64,000 nucleotides of DNA, taken from the NCBI GenBank assembly GCA_013397845.1, contig VZTG01000018.1:1-64000 (forward strand). Reading direction: 5' to 3'. The position numbers and the translations under genes were made by a program. Below the pieces are notes generated by a model. It worked only from the letters and a program-made list of their open reading frames with translations, had not been told where the DNA came from and did no database searches. Origin of the DNA: Melanocharis versteri. Its lineage: Eukaryota > Chordata > Aves > Passeriformes > Melanocharitidae. Positions 7,346-19,385 of the stretch are shown one piece after another; the stretch's first letter is position 1; the number at the start of each line of letters is the position of its first letter.

Positions 7346-10300
7346 AGGACTGACAACAAGCTACAGCACTGCAAGCTGTGAAACAGATTTATATATGAAC
7401 ATTCCTGGCCTGGGCCTTACATTGGAATCGGTATGCAGGGTGTTCAAGTTGTCCTGCACAGGAAGCTTTTCTAGTGTTTTATCCCAAAATTCCTGCACAG
7501 CCCTTAGGATAGTCCTGGCCCTTGGCACCTCCCCAGTGTTTGGGCTCATGAAAGAAAGTCTTGAAGTGAAGGGATTGATCAGATGCCTGTTCCTTTTGGT
7601 CCTCTGTCAGTCTTCAATGAAGCCCAGGAAAACCTTGTCATCACTTCACTGGGATTTGCCCTTCTCAGACTGGCACATACAGCCCAGCCACCAGGTTTGC
7701 CAGCTGGGGTTGCTCGGCAGCTACCTGCAATTGAGTGAGGGTGCAAAGCAGGTCACATGGCATAATTGATTGATCCAAAGATTTCCAAGTGTGCATTACA
7801 TCAGCCTTAGACATTTAACTCGTGTTTCTATATATTTTTTTTATTCACATTAGAGTGTTGGAACATACAGTATTCAGCTAACTCAAGGAAAATGCAGGAT
7901 GGATTGTTGTATGAATTAAAAACAGAGATGGTCCCCTGGAGCACATGCAATGCTTCTGAAGTAGCATCCTGTGTCAATCCTGTCAAAGAAAAGAAAAACC
8001 TTTGAAGTGGATGGGGGACCATAAAAATCCAATTTCTATGATCTGTCAGCAAACTATTTCTTCTACTCCAGTAGACGACATGCTAACAAAGCTTGTTTTA
8101 GCAAATATTTAATCTTGCTTAATAAATTATAAAAGGCAGCTTGCAAATGGCACATTTCATTCACAGTGACATAAATCCCCAACAGATTTTTCAGTAGTGT
8201 TACAAATTATGTAAAGTGATTTATAGGTTTCCTTGGCATCAGTTGTCTATCTTTTTCCCTGAAATTAGACAAACTAAAAGAGGGAAAAGTAGGACAGCAT
8301 TAAAAAAGCATTAGGATGAAACATTACAAAGTGGGAGTATTTGAGAAATTTAAGTATAAAATGCTGACAAACAACCAAGGCTCATGGCTGAGGTATGGGA
8401 AGGAGCTGCAGGTTTGTTCTCCTTCTCTGACACAGTCTTCCCAAATGATCTTAGACAAAGCTCTGGAATTCACAATTAAAACTTGGCAAACGATGCTTCC
8501 CTACCTCCTGGTTGGGCCATGGAGGCTGTAAAGTACTCACGTACATAGCAGTAATTACGGCCATGTGATGGCCATAGGGAAATAAGAGGAAAAATCATGA
8601 AATAACTGCAAAGTGCATCCTTCCCCTTGAGCCTGGTACTGTCCTCTTTTGCTTCTGCAGAGGTTCTCAAACTTGTGCTCCTGTGCTGCCACCACTGTCA
8701 CTGTCTGCTGCTGCCCTGGTTTCTGCTTGTTCCAGAAAATTTTCAGTTGTCTGTAGTATCTGGAATCATGGCTTAACTGCCCCCCACCGAATCTACCACA
8801 ATTCAGGTAGGTCAAAACCTAGAATGACCATCAAGATGGATGTGGGTTTTGTTTTCCCTTGAGGAAGAAGGGTAGAAAAAGAAGTTTCAGATAGGGACAT
8901 AAGCATTCAAAGGACAGGATCATATTTCTTCCATGGATTTTTATATACCCTGTGTTCTTCTAAGTGAGTGACATTTCCTATTGAAATCACTGTCCACAAT
9001 CCTACTTATCACACCCGGGACATGGCCCACCCTCTCCAGCCTCAGGCCGTGACAAGGAACTTCACTCAGCCAGAGAAGTTGCTTGATGGCTTCTTCATTC
9101 TTGGTCTTTTCATCCTCTAGCCAGGTGACAGAAAGAAGACAAAAAAATTAATGACAATATGTAGTGGGAAGACTGTTGACAACCTCTCTACATCCAAACA
9201 ATTAAATTAATCCCTGCAGTAATTTAGTCAAGCCCCTCCATTTGAAACTGTCAGAATTTGTCCAGAACAGAAATAAGAGCTTGTTTATAGCAGAGCTTGT
9301 GCTGCTCAGCCAGACTGGTGTGTTAGAGTGGTGCAACTCCATAGCTCATGTAGTGGTTGATATATGATGTCTCTTGTTAAGATCTTCCACCTTGCAGCAA
9401 GGTTGCTGTCCTTGTCCCTCCACTGTCCTTGTCCTTCCATGTGCTGTGCCACGGTGCTCTTAAGCTTCTTTAAACTCCTTGTTTACAAAATGGTAAAGCA
9501 ACAGCATAGCTACAAATGAGGAAAAATTGGACTATCATCATTTTCTCTGCTCCGTATTGAGCTGTTTTTTCCTGTGAACAACACTTCTGTGGTACTACCA
9601 GGAGTCCAGTGAGCAGGGTGAACAAGCAGGTAGATATGAACTGGGAGCATGGGCAGACTGTGACTTAACACCACTCTGTAGTCTCTGCCTGGTGTCAGGC
9701 TTGGGGACAGTGTGATGGCCCTGGCTGCTGCCAACCGAGTCATGACTGGACAACATGGATACCTACTATTCTTTCAACACAATAACATGGGGTTTTTTAA
9801 TAGATAATAATAGTCCTTCCTGTTTTCTTATCATGCATGATGGTGAAGAAGTGGTTCAAGGAAGGATCTGCCCACCTGAACCCAGGAGGTAGCAGGGATC
9901 ACGCTTTAGGTTGCACTGTCCCTGTTTCTCAAACTAGTGTTTTTTCTGGGCAAGTATTTCCTAGCTGAGCCGTGGAAAAAGAAAAAGCAAACCTAAAATT
10001 TAGTTACCTCTTCAAGTATAAGATCGGATGAAGATGCTTACCTTCCTCCTTTCCCTTCTCTTTCTCCTTCTCCTTCCCCTTACCCCTTACACAGCTAGAC
10101 CTTATGTTTTTCCCACATACAAATATGCAAGAATTCAGTGACTTGAAAAGCATCACTTCTGATCACATGAAGAGCTGAGACTTGATTTCCCCAGAGTTTG
10201 TCTTCTCACTGTTACCAGTTGTTTAGAAACAGATATCCATGGGAATTTGTTGTCAGAAACTCTGGTGCGGATAAACTCTCTTCTATCAGCTCTCCTCCTC

Positions 10301-13289
10301 CTCCTTTCCTCCTCTCCCTTTCATAACAAAGACACTTCCATTGCTTTTCTGAACATTCAGAAGCAGAGCTCATTTGCAGAGTGCTGCAGAGCCTTGTCAA
10401 AGTTACAGCTTTCAAACCAGCAGGTGCTCGTATCAGCAGGTAGTGGAGGGAAAAAAACGTTTTTAGTGGTGTCATACAAACCTTGTGTGGAGGTTCAGGA
10501 GTGTGTGAAGGAAGACAGGTAACATACTGATGCTTTAGAAGTCCCAGTAGTCACATGGAAATATAATGCTCAGCTTTGCTATTCCCCTCAGTTTACAAGT
10601 GAGATATTAAACTATCTTTCAACTGCAACTGGTGCTCATACTAAATGATCATTTTACATTGGCCAAATTCCCTACATATTTAGTGTGTTTGTCCATTGGG
10701 TCTCATCATATACAAGGTCTAAATTTCCCTGGGACAGAAATTCTCTTTCTTATTGCATCTGTTCTCAGTAACTTGTAAAGCAGAGCTTTAATTCCCCTCA
10801 GCAGGGCTTTTAGGCACAGCTATGCTGCAGCATTAGGTGCTTGAAAACCCCAGATCTCCAAAGACGTAGAAATCTGCAGATTCCGACATTTCCTTTTCCT
10901 TGAGATGTCTGCACGGCACCTCTCACAAGCTTTGCTTGTCTTGCTGAGAATGCTATGAAATAGTCCTCTGCTCTTCATGCTTTTAGCTAAGAGCCTTGAA
11001 ACAAAGTCAATAAATTGTAATTTAGAAGGATCTTTTATAGCTTCCTGAACAGGGGGGATTAAATCCAGGTATTTATGCTGGCATAGCAACCTTCATCATA
11101 ATGATAATCCTGCCACTTCAATAACAATCCTGATTTCCAAGGGAACTGGATTTTGCCTCACTAAGAATATTTTAGAAGAATGAAACTGGGTACATGCTCC
11201 ATTTCAGAAAGCATGCTCTTTCAAGGTGTTATATCCTTGTCATATAAACTCCCAGCAAACTGTAGATGTGAATTTAGTCATGTTTTCATTTTATATATTC
11301 CAAAGATCACTCATCCAGTCTTGGGTGTTCACCTTTATACCAAGTAGTGCTGTGGACGTAAAAAATCTTGATGTGATACTGCTTCAAAACCATGTGGAAT
11401 TGATTTTAGCAAGTTGATTTTAGAAATGTTGCAAGTATTCAGTAACATGCAGAATTGTAATTTTGTGCATTACAGTAAATGAGAAAATTTTTTAAAACCT
11501 CACAAAAGTTGCAAATGAAAACCTGGAGTTTATTCAAGCAGAACAGTTCTCACAGTTTTTCTCCAAAGGAGAAAAGTCAGACACATGTGTTGAACAGCAG
11601 TCAAATTGTGACACAAATGCAAATCCCACATTAAGGTAAGGAAGTATATGACATGCAAGATTTTATACTCATCAGTTGCTTTCTTTGGTTTATTTTAGCA
11701 ATAAAGATCAGAGATGTTCCTTCATTATTTCTCAGCTAGGAAAAGACTATTACAATTTTTCCAACTCATAAACACTGTGATAGCACAGTGGGGGATTCAT
11801 GAGTGCTTTGATTAGGACTTAGAATTGCAAGGAAATGAAAAGGAAAGCAGAAGGTAGCTCTTTGTCAGTGTGGTTTAAAACAAAACAGAAAGGAAGATAA
11901 GATGCACTGCTGTATATTCTTGCTCTGCAGAGAGTTTCCCCGTGGTGGCTGGGGGTCGGGAGAGCGAGGTGAGTACAGCAAGCCTAACAGAGCTCTAGAG
12001 ATGCTCTGAGATAATCTGTTGTTCACTGAACACTGGCTGGTCTGCCTAAAGGATTTCTCGGGCTGAATGAGCTGTTAGTGGGCAGGACCTTGTCTCTGAG
12101 TGGCACAGGCAGAGGGGCAGGCAATGCCCAGCAGTCTCCCCAGGCTAAGACAAGCATGGTGAGATGGCTCCCGGAGAACTGGGATGAGAGGCCGAAACAG
12201 AGCCAAGATTGGTGCTGGTGGGCCACGCTGCTGTTCCTGGTAGCCTAAACATCGTGTTGCAAGTGGCAGAGGGGGGAGGGCAAACCTGCAGTGCAGCAAA
12301 CACTGTGGCCATGTCTAGTCACGTCCCTGTGACCTGCCACGCTTCGGGCTGGTCGGAGACCACAGGGCACATTGCCCAGTCCTGCCCAGCGGCGAGGTCA
12401 CCGTGCTCAGCGTGGTCAAACCGTGTGAGCTGAGCCCAGCACATCTTACATCTTCCTTATACGAACAAGGAACATTTACCTTCTGCTCTGACAAATGCGA
12501 TAGGGCTCTACCAGGAGCTTTTTCTGCTCCACTGCCACTGCTCATTTCCCATTTCTGTAAACACTTCACTTCCCTTGTCAATAGAAAAGCTGTGGAAGGC
12601 AGATTATGGAAAAGTTTTTGGAGGGCAAGAGAAATTTCTGGACCATGTGGTAGTGTAGCAGGTCACAAGCCAGTGCCAGAATCGCAAAAGTAATTTTTGG
12701 AAGGATTTTTTTTTTCTCTACTGACAGATGGACCAAAGTCAGAATTTTTAATGTAGGCTTCCATCAAACTGGGGAAAAAAATCATTATCTTAGTAGAACC
12801 AAAATCCTGTTGAAATATTTTATACTTGTATTTAAATAATCCAATAATTTCATATTTAATATGCACTATTTAATAACTCAATGCATGTAATAATTTAATA
12901 AATATCTAAAAACATAATCTGCAATTTTTAGAATTTGCTGTTGAAAGTGGTGTTCATAGGGCCATGTAGAGTAATGATTCATGAATCTTTGTCTAATTCC
13001 TCTAAATCTATTTGTACATCATACATATATAGTTTTATATAGCCCTCAGTGCTATAGCATATTAGTAGATCAAAAAACTCATGTATATATCTATATCTGT
13101 GTATATATAGGTCAGTTCTTCTTGTACTCACTCCACCCACAACAAAGATCTATAAAATCCCTTAACATAAAAAAAAGGGGGACACAGAAACAAAATATTG
13201 GTCTGAAAATGTCCAAGTGTTTCATGTTAATGCTATTGGATGCTAGTGGTTTGATGTTTCATTCAAAGCAACATTTTTTATATAGGAAG
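7346..13289. other. Anonymous non-coding stretch
   Basis: No gene or identifiable repeat over about 6 kb. The minus frame at 7361-7549 (62 codons) next to the satellite is not recognised. Pyrimidine-rich tracts lie at 10040-10090 and 10285-10322. A moderately G+C-rich stretch runs from 11940 to 12440 without a recognisable exon. The region 13020-13115 is rich in TATA-type simple sequence. Confidence 0.55.
10040..10090 (+). repeat. Polypyrimidine tract
   Basis: An almost uninterrupted C/T run ('cctttcccttctctttctcc' and onward). Such tracts can adopt triplex DNA. No gene context was found. Confidence 0.7.
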
Positions 13290-13531
13290 TGTCAGGAAAA
13301 TCCACAAATGCCAGAGGTTTACGTCCAAAAAGGAGACAGAAGAGTCCTTCAACTTTATTTGAATAAAGGGAGAGAGTCCACCGGGGCACACACCCACAGG
13401 GTTTTTCTCTCTAGGGGTTTCAGAGGGCACAGCCTCCTTTTATCCTAAACTCCCAGCTACACGTTGCCCTCTTCCTTTCCCCACTGGCTGAGGTATAGGG
13501 AAGGTTAAGCCTTCCTGACCCACCTACCACA
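13290..13531 (-). mobile_element. Retroviral 3' LTR (second family)
   Basis: On the minus strand this 242-bp unit begins TGTGGTAGGTGGG and ends TTTTCCTGACA, so it has TG...CA ends. It holds a TATA-like GATAAAAGG (about 13436-13445) and a polyadenylation signal AATAAA (reverse complement of 13354-13359), in the right order and spacing for U3-R-U5. A purine-rich tract lies immediately upstream (13532-13543), which marks it as a 3' LTR. The family is not identified; the LTR is unlike the one at 5.9-6.2 kb. Confidence 0.75.
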
Positions 13532-13543
13532 TATTCCCCCCTT
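13532..13543 (-). other. Polypurine tract next to the LTR
   Basis: The minus strand reads AAGGGGGGAATA directly before the LTR's TG. This is the plus-strand primer site expected at the 3' end of retroviral internal sequence. Confidence 0.7.
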
Positions 13544-14165
13544 GAACCCACTGTTTTACCCCAAAGTTCAGAAGTCCAGGCTTGTGCAGACCCTTGTCTG
13601 TTTCAGGAGCCAAGCTGTCTGGGCTCTGCAACAAACCTGCTGCCTGAAGTCAGTAGAAACATTAAGACCCATTTCAAAGACCTTTACACCCATACCTTCA
13701 CCGATCAAATTATTTGTAAAGACATTAGCAGACATCTTTCCTCTCAAAAGGAAGCAAAATTTAAAAAAACAAAATTGAAAGGACTTCAATTGTGCACAAC
13801 AAATTTTGTTTTATCTGAATGGATCATTGACTTGTTTAGGTTGTTTTCATCTGAGAGGGAAATACTTGTTTTGGTGTAACTAAATCTGTTTGTTTCCAAG
13901 AGTAGGGGAGAAGAGTAGTCTCTACAGTCCACATGTGGACCCAAACCCCTGCATTTATACACCTTATCCACTCTCACTCCGTGTCCCTTCTGAAAAATTC
14001 CAAATAATCCTGGTGTGGGTCTCTTGGCTCTCTGAATCTCAACACCTCCCTGTGGCTGGTTCCTGCACTTTGACTCTGCCACACTTCTCCACGAGTCTTT
14101 CATCTCACCTGCCCTTAACTAATGGACCATTGAAAACACGTCAAGTGTCCTTGGACTAATCGATG
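13544..14165 (-). mobile_element. Internal remnant of the second retrovirus
   Basis: Because the polypurine tract points this way, the minus-strand sequence upstream should be the 3' internal part of the same element. A 105-codon minus frame (13786-14103) may be a coding remnant; it includes KGHGVRVDKVYKCRGLGPHV but no domain I can name. No 5' LTR is seen further up, so the element is truncated. The upper boundary is a guess from the loss of open frame. Confidence 0.4.
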
Positions 14166-14489
14166 GTTACTATCTATGCAGCTTGAGAGCACACTGAAGA
14201 GTTTATTTAAGCACGTTCATTTGCACAAAACTCATTGTTTAACAGTGGTCTCTGTGCATTTTCCCTCATCAGGATCAGCCCCTCCCAACCTGTCTGGCGA
14301 GGTCATTTTTACCACACAACTTTCTCTATGATGAAACGTATTTTCAGGAGGGGCCTATGTTTGGCTTTTGACATGGAGAAGTAGAACACCAGCAGCACTG
14401 CTGCCAAGTCAGCTTTAAAAAAATATAAATAAGAAGCTGCCTTATTTTTATCCTTAAATAATTTCGATCACAAGTAGGACAAATTATGT

Positions 14490-14900
14490 AACAAGCAGCT
14501 ACCTAGTGAGTTAATTAGCGGTGAATTTTCTAGTTTGTATTCATCAGCAGTCATATCACCAGAAGCCAAAGTCAGGAAGAAACCATTTATGTTATTTTTC
14601 TAATACTCACAGCTTATGCCTTAAATGAGAAAGGGAAGAAGGTTGTCTGACTGACCGACTGATTGCACCACAGTCTGATGGTGGAGGAAAGCTATGAGGC
14701 TTTTATGGCTGCTTGGGAGATGACAGCAGATGCTCTGATGGTGTCATTTCTGTTTGAGCTGGAACATGCAATCATTTAATGCACAGCTACAGAGGGGCAG
14801 AATTCCACCTATTTGTTCATAATGTCCAGCTAAGGCAGGTGGTGCTGAAAGCGTGAGTGTGGAAGCATAATTCATGCTAGGGAGACAAAGCTTTCATGGC
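14490..14900. promoter_or_regulatory. Candidate conserved non-coding element
   Basis: Non-repetitive sequence with dense transcription-factor-like words: 'gttaattagc' (homeodomain-type TAAT core) near 14510, 'ctgactgaccgactgattg' near 14650 and 'gcaatcatttaatgcac' near 14770. This is a visual impression without alignment. Comparison with chicken and other birds would decide. Confidence 0.28.
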
Positions 14901-16779
14901 CCAAATGCTCCCATAGATACTGCATCCGAATAGAGAAAAAGGAATTGATGACCAACATGTCCCACACAATCCTCATAATAGCTCTTCTTCTAAATAGATA
15001 CTTTCGACTATTCAAAAGGGACCCCAAAATGTATAAGATTTGCTTTTTTCCAGGGAGTATATACATGTTTTGGAAGACCGTTCAAAAGGCTCTTCTTGTT
15101 CAACAGGATGCTCTGTCAACAATCCCCTTGGTTGCTTTATGTTTTTTATTTTGCAAGTTCCAATAAGAACAAAGGCTAGTTGTGAAAAAGATCTTCTGTG
15201 GAAGTTCAGACAGAAATGAGTAATAAACAGTGTTTTCTTACAAACAATAACTATAAATATATTTGTTTACTCAATTCCCTTGAGCTTGGTGAGATCAGAT
15301 GTAAATTGCCTTCTTTACTGAAGAACTTTAGCTCTCTGTTGCCTCTTTCATGGCAGTCTTTCCACTGGCTCTGGTAGGATATAATGATTGGAATTAAAAA
15401 CATTCTCAAAAGTTTCTGTACCCTCCAGTCTAGTGTCCTTAATCATGGGCAATCTGCCTGGCTGCCTCAGCCTGGGGTCAGAGAAGGGGATTTTAATAGG
15501 AGAAGACACATGTGAGAAGTCCAGCACAAAGTGTCCAAATTACAGCAATACAGGGTAAAATCTAAAATAAAATCTGAAATAAGCAACCAGTAATGAGCAG
15601 TACTCAGTACTCAGAATGGCAAATTCATGGGGGCAATGAAAATAAACTGACATTAATCCAGCCTGATATAAGATGCAAGGTTGACTTTTCAAGCTATAAA
15701 TATTTTTCTTGTTTTAGGGTTCACTTTTAAATGACCCAGAAAACACAAGAAAAGGAAAACACCACCAGTCAGCATTTAAACCTGATGTGCTTTGTGAATA
15801 CACTGCAAACACACTTGTCTGACATTCTTGTGCATGTCTTTCTTACAAGAGGAAAAGCTCTTTTTGTGCATTGTGAGTGTACGTATATATGGGTGTGTTT
15901 CTCAAACTGTGTTTATGCCCACCTTCCAGAGGTGCTGCCTCTGGTGCACCTTCCTCCCTGCTTCCTCTGGGGCACCTCTGAGGTCTGGGGTTGCAAAGAC
16001 AATGATTCCTGCCCTGAACCTCCCAAGCATCCCTTTTCCTTCCCCTCCAGCTGATCCTTTCCCTTGAAGGGCACAGCACAGAGCTTGGAGAACACCAGAG
16101 CAGTGTTATGGCTAGCACTTAATTTCATTTTCTCCCTGATGCAGGGTGTCTCTGTACTTTCAGCATTGAATGAGAGTCCTGCTATCAATGATTTCTTGCC
16201 AATCTACCTATAGAAGTAATAACAAGAAAACCAAATGGTAAAATTCAGTCCACTCCTCAATGATTCATGTTTTTGTTTCATATCCTCTGTCTGCCTTGAT
16301 AGTGAGACAAGGGGTCAATACTGCCAATTGTCCTCACCATATTCTGCCAGAGTGCTACCCAAGGCTTCTGTAAGCTGAAACCAGTAGTCTTCTCACCTTT
16401 CCAAAAGATAAATTGTTGTAAAAATGGATACCTAAACTATAATAAAAAGCTGAGAGTATCAAGTTCCCTAATCCTAGTTCCAGCTGTCAAAGTTTGACAA
16501 TACCAATATGCAAATGCATAATTCTTCAGAAGTTTCTACTGTTGCCTGTTTCCTTGCATGCATTAAATGATCTTTAGATAAATTATTCAACTGAAAACTT
16601 TTTATTTCCATTTTATAAAGGGGTTGACTCCTTTTTATTTGTGTAAATGCTTCCCCCTACGGATGAGAAGAAAATGCAGAGGAATTTATTCTTTACAGAG
16701 AACAAATCTTAATAGTTGGTGATGAGCTTGGCATGATGGTTGCAACAGAAAAGTATCTGGTAAAAGGTACCTTACAACA

Positions 16780-17070
16780 CTCCTTTTCTTGCGGATTTTT
16801 TCACCGCTTAACATTCACAGTGTGAATTATAATCAATGGGAGACAGGGAGGTTGGTTTCCTTTTGACACCGGCAGTGACTGCTAACGAGCTGATTAACTA
16901 AAAGCAATGGCATCGTTGCTGAGTGAGTCATTAGCATCGTCAGTGAAAAGCATTAATGAGGAGGGAAAAAAACCCAATTGCTTAGAAAAAAGCACAAAGC
17001 ACATGATGGAGTATTTTAATTTGCTCAAAAATAGTTTCTGCTCCTCTGCTGGTATAATTAAGGCTTTATT
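16780..17070. promoter_or_regulatory. Candidate conserved non-coding element
   Basis: Contains several homeodomain-type TAAT/ATTA cores ('gctgattaactaaaagcaat', 'cattaatgagg', 'tggtataattaagg'). It also has two TGAGTCA/TTAGCATCG-type words ('gctgagtgagtcattagc') and no repeats. It resembles vertebrate developmental enhancers in texture only; no target gene is in the window. Confidence 0.33.
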
Positions 17071-17807
17071 AATTTAGAATGGGAACAGATGAGAACATGA
17101 AGCTTTGTGTGTCTGCATAAGCTCAGGCACGGCTCATAAGCCTGAAGAGAGACCACCAGGAACCACAAGCTTTCAGGGGCAAAGGTTCTTTCATGGTACA
17201 GGCTGTGGGAGAAATTAACAGCAGCCCCCTCTGAACCGATGTCTACTTCTGTATCAGATTTTTGCAGCATGCTCATATGGGCAACAGGCAGACTTCAAAA
17301 GTGTGACTGTTCAATCATGTTCAGTATATTTTCTGTAGGCTTCCAATAAGAACCTACAAGTAACATGCAAAAGAGGCAAAATCCTACACGTGTGCATGTA
17401 AATGGGAATGGGCATTGGAGTATAACCAGGAGTTAATCCATAATGTACTAATGTTCCAACAACAAGTGTAGAATATCTGTGTGGAAATAACCTCCAGAAA
17501 TTCCTCAGACAAAAAGCCATTGAAAACTACAATAAACTCATATTTTGGAATTATTGAGGTCTCTATCAGGCTCTAAGTCTGGATCTTGGAAATCCAGACT
17601 TGGGAATCTAATTTTATTTTTTCAACCTTCAAAAAGTCTGGATCAACATTCCACTATTATCTGAAGGAGTACAGTGCAGAAGTTCAGAAATTAATTTTTT
17701 TCTGATTGATTCCACTGAACATATTCAAAGAAAATAAGGCATGACCTTGTCTAGATCATCCACTTGTATGTGTGGACACTGAAAGTGACTTGCCTGTTCA
17801 TACTAAG

Positions 17808-17920
17808 GAATCATAGAATCATAGAACTGTTTGGGTCAGACAGGACCTTGAAGATCACTTAGTTTCACCTCCTGTGCCATGGGCAGGGACACCTTCCACT
17901 AGACCAGGTTACTCAGAAAG
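17808..17920 (-). mobile_element. CR1 LINE 3' end, minus orientation
   Basis: Starts with the reverse complement of the CR1 terminal octamer repeat ('atcatagaatcatagaactg'). It then carries the well-known CR1 3' untranslated text including 'gccatgggcagggacacctt' and 'ccactagaccaggtt'. It is a 5'-truncated insertion. Confidence 0.93.
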
Positions 17921-17999
17921 GGATCGAAACAATTTGTGACCGAAGAATGAAGGTTTATCCCAGACAGGATCTATGTGTCTTGAAACACAGATTCAGAAA

Positions 18000-18295
18000 A
18001 ATCACAGAATAATTTAGGTGGAAAGGTATCTCCTAAGGTCCCTTCTACTCTGACCTTCTGCTTGAGGTCTAGTCAGATCACCTTTTCCAAGGGTAGCGTC
18101 CAGTCAGGTCATCCAAAGATGGAGGTTCTCCGACCTCCCTGGGCCCCGTTCTAGTATTGGACCACTCTCATGCCAAAAAAGGTTTCACTGGTATCTGGCA
18201 AGATTTTCTCATGTCTTCTGTCTTCTCGGATCAGGCACTGGCAGACAGCCAGAACATCTCCCTTGAGCCTTCCCTTCTTCATAAGCTCTTAAAGA
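18000..18295 (-). mobile_element. CR1 LINE fragment, different subfamily, minus orientation
   Basis: Begins 'cacagaataatttaggtgg' and continues through blocks diagnostic of CR1 3' regions ('tggaggttctccgacctcc', 'gtattggaccactctcatg', 'cttgagccttcccttcttc'), all reading backwards from the CR1 end. It is much more diverged than its neighbour, so it is an older insertion. Confidence 0.88.
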
Positions 18296-18943
18296 AGTAG
18301 AAGTACAGTGCTCTTGACTCCTACAGATCTGCACTGTTTCCTAATATCAGGCAGAGTTCCTTGCTGTGGGTAACCAGACTGTGACATTACTCATTTCTAC
18401 CCACTTTTCTCCTCTGTTTGTACCAGGTACCCTGTCTCTCTCAAAAATGCTATTTTAAGGGAATCATGACTTTTAATCTAGTTGCTGGCATATCTCCCTT
18501 TACCCACAGGAAAGCACAGCAGTCACTGAGACAGGCGCAGAAAAGCTGTGCCTGCCATTCTTACCCTGTATCCACCTGTGTTCCGCTCCTGTGCACACAG
18601 AGTTAACCTCTGCAGAAAGGCGCCTGTGAGCAGAAGTGGGATTTGAGCCCAGCACTTTAGATCCAGATTTAAGAAGCCAAAAATCTCTGTATATTATCTA
18701 CCATACTATGTGAATCCAGACGTATTGAAATCTCAGCACCGAGATATTACAATATTATTTGAGGATATAACACAAAATTAAAATGAGAGAAAAATGGGAG
18801 CAACAAAGTGTAGAAGGAAGCTTGCATCTGTGGAACCCGCTCTTTATTTTGCATTTCTTTACTAAACAGCTGGAAATAAAAGTTGGATAGCCCAACTATT
18901 TCCTCACTGATCTTTAATAGAAATATAATTTTTTACTCACTAC

Positions 18944-19010
18944 TATAGAATCTTAGAATCTAAGGTTGGAAAAGATCATCAAGTCCAACCTTTGACTTAA
19001 GTTTAATACT
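18944..19010 (-). mobile_element. Short CR1 3' end, minus orientation
   Basis: The text 'agaatcttagaatctaagg' followed by 'ttggaaaagatcatcaagtc' and 'caacctttgac' matches the last about 65 bp of a CR1 subfamily with the 'ATCAAGTCCAACC' variant. Confidence 0.88.
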
Positions 19011-19323
19011 TTAATACTGATTTCAAGGAGATTTGCAGGTGAGTCCAGGCAGATTTTCAAAGGTAGTAGAGTAACATGGCAAATAGGATTCATGCAGACT
19101 CCCCAGGTGGGGCCTTTGAGCAGCACTGCTGATGGCAGAATGACAGAAAATCCAGGCATCTCTCTGTGCTTCAGCTCTGGGCTCATGCAGCTGAACTGGA
19201 TGTGTGGTCCATGTGAGTATGGAACCCACTGGGAAACCTCTAGGCTTCACTGCATAGGAGAAGTTTGCCTTAGGATCTTGTTCTCAGTGCTAGTGCTGCA
19301 GTTACATGACAAGTAGCTAAACT

Positions 19324-19382
19324 TAGTGTAGGAGATTGGACTAGGTGACCTCCACCCTAAATTTTACTGTGATTCTGTGAAT
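19324..19382 (+). mobile_element. CR1 3' tail, plus orientation
   Basis: 'gattggactaggtgacctcc' followed by 'tgtgattctgtga' is the CR1 3' end with its terminal repeat. Only about 60 bp are visible. Confidence 0.85.
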
Positions 19383-19385
19383 TGC

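Larger units (their letters stand above)
14166..17807. other. Anonymous stretch with possible conserved elements
   Basis: No gene or transposon recognised. Two parts (14490-14900 and 16780-17070) look by eye like conserved non-coding DNA and are listed separately. The overlapping frames at 15731-16188 on both strands show no domain. Confidence 0.5.

Noticed and set aside
7361..7549. 62-codon minus frame next to the satellite, considered as extra retroviral gag
   Set aside because: No matrix, capsid or zinc-knuckle motif is visible. It lies outside the proposed LTR and upstream of it.
12981..13448. 155-codon plus frame
   Set aside because: It runs from a TATA-type simple-sequence region into the LTR at 13290-13531, so it is a chance fusion of non-coding DNA.
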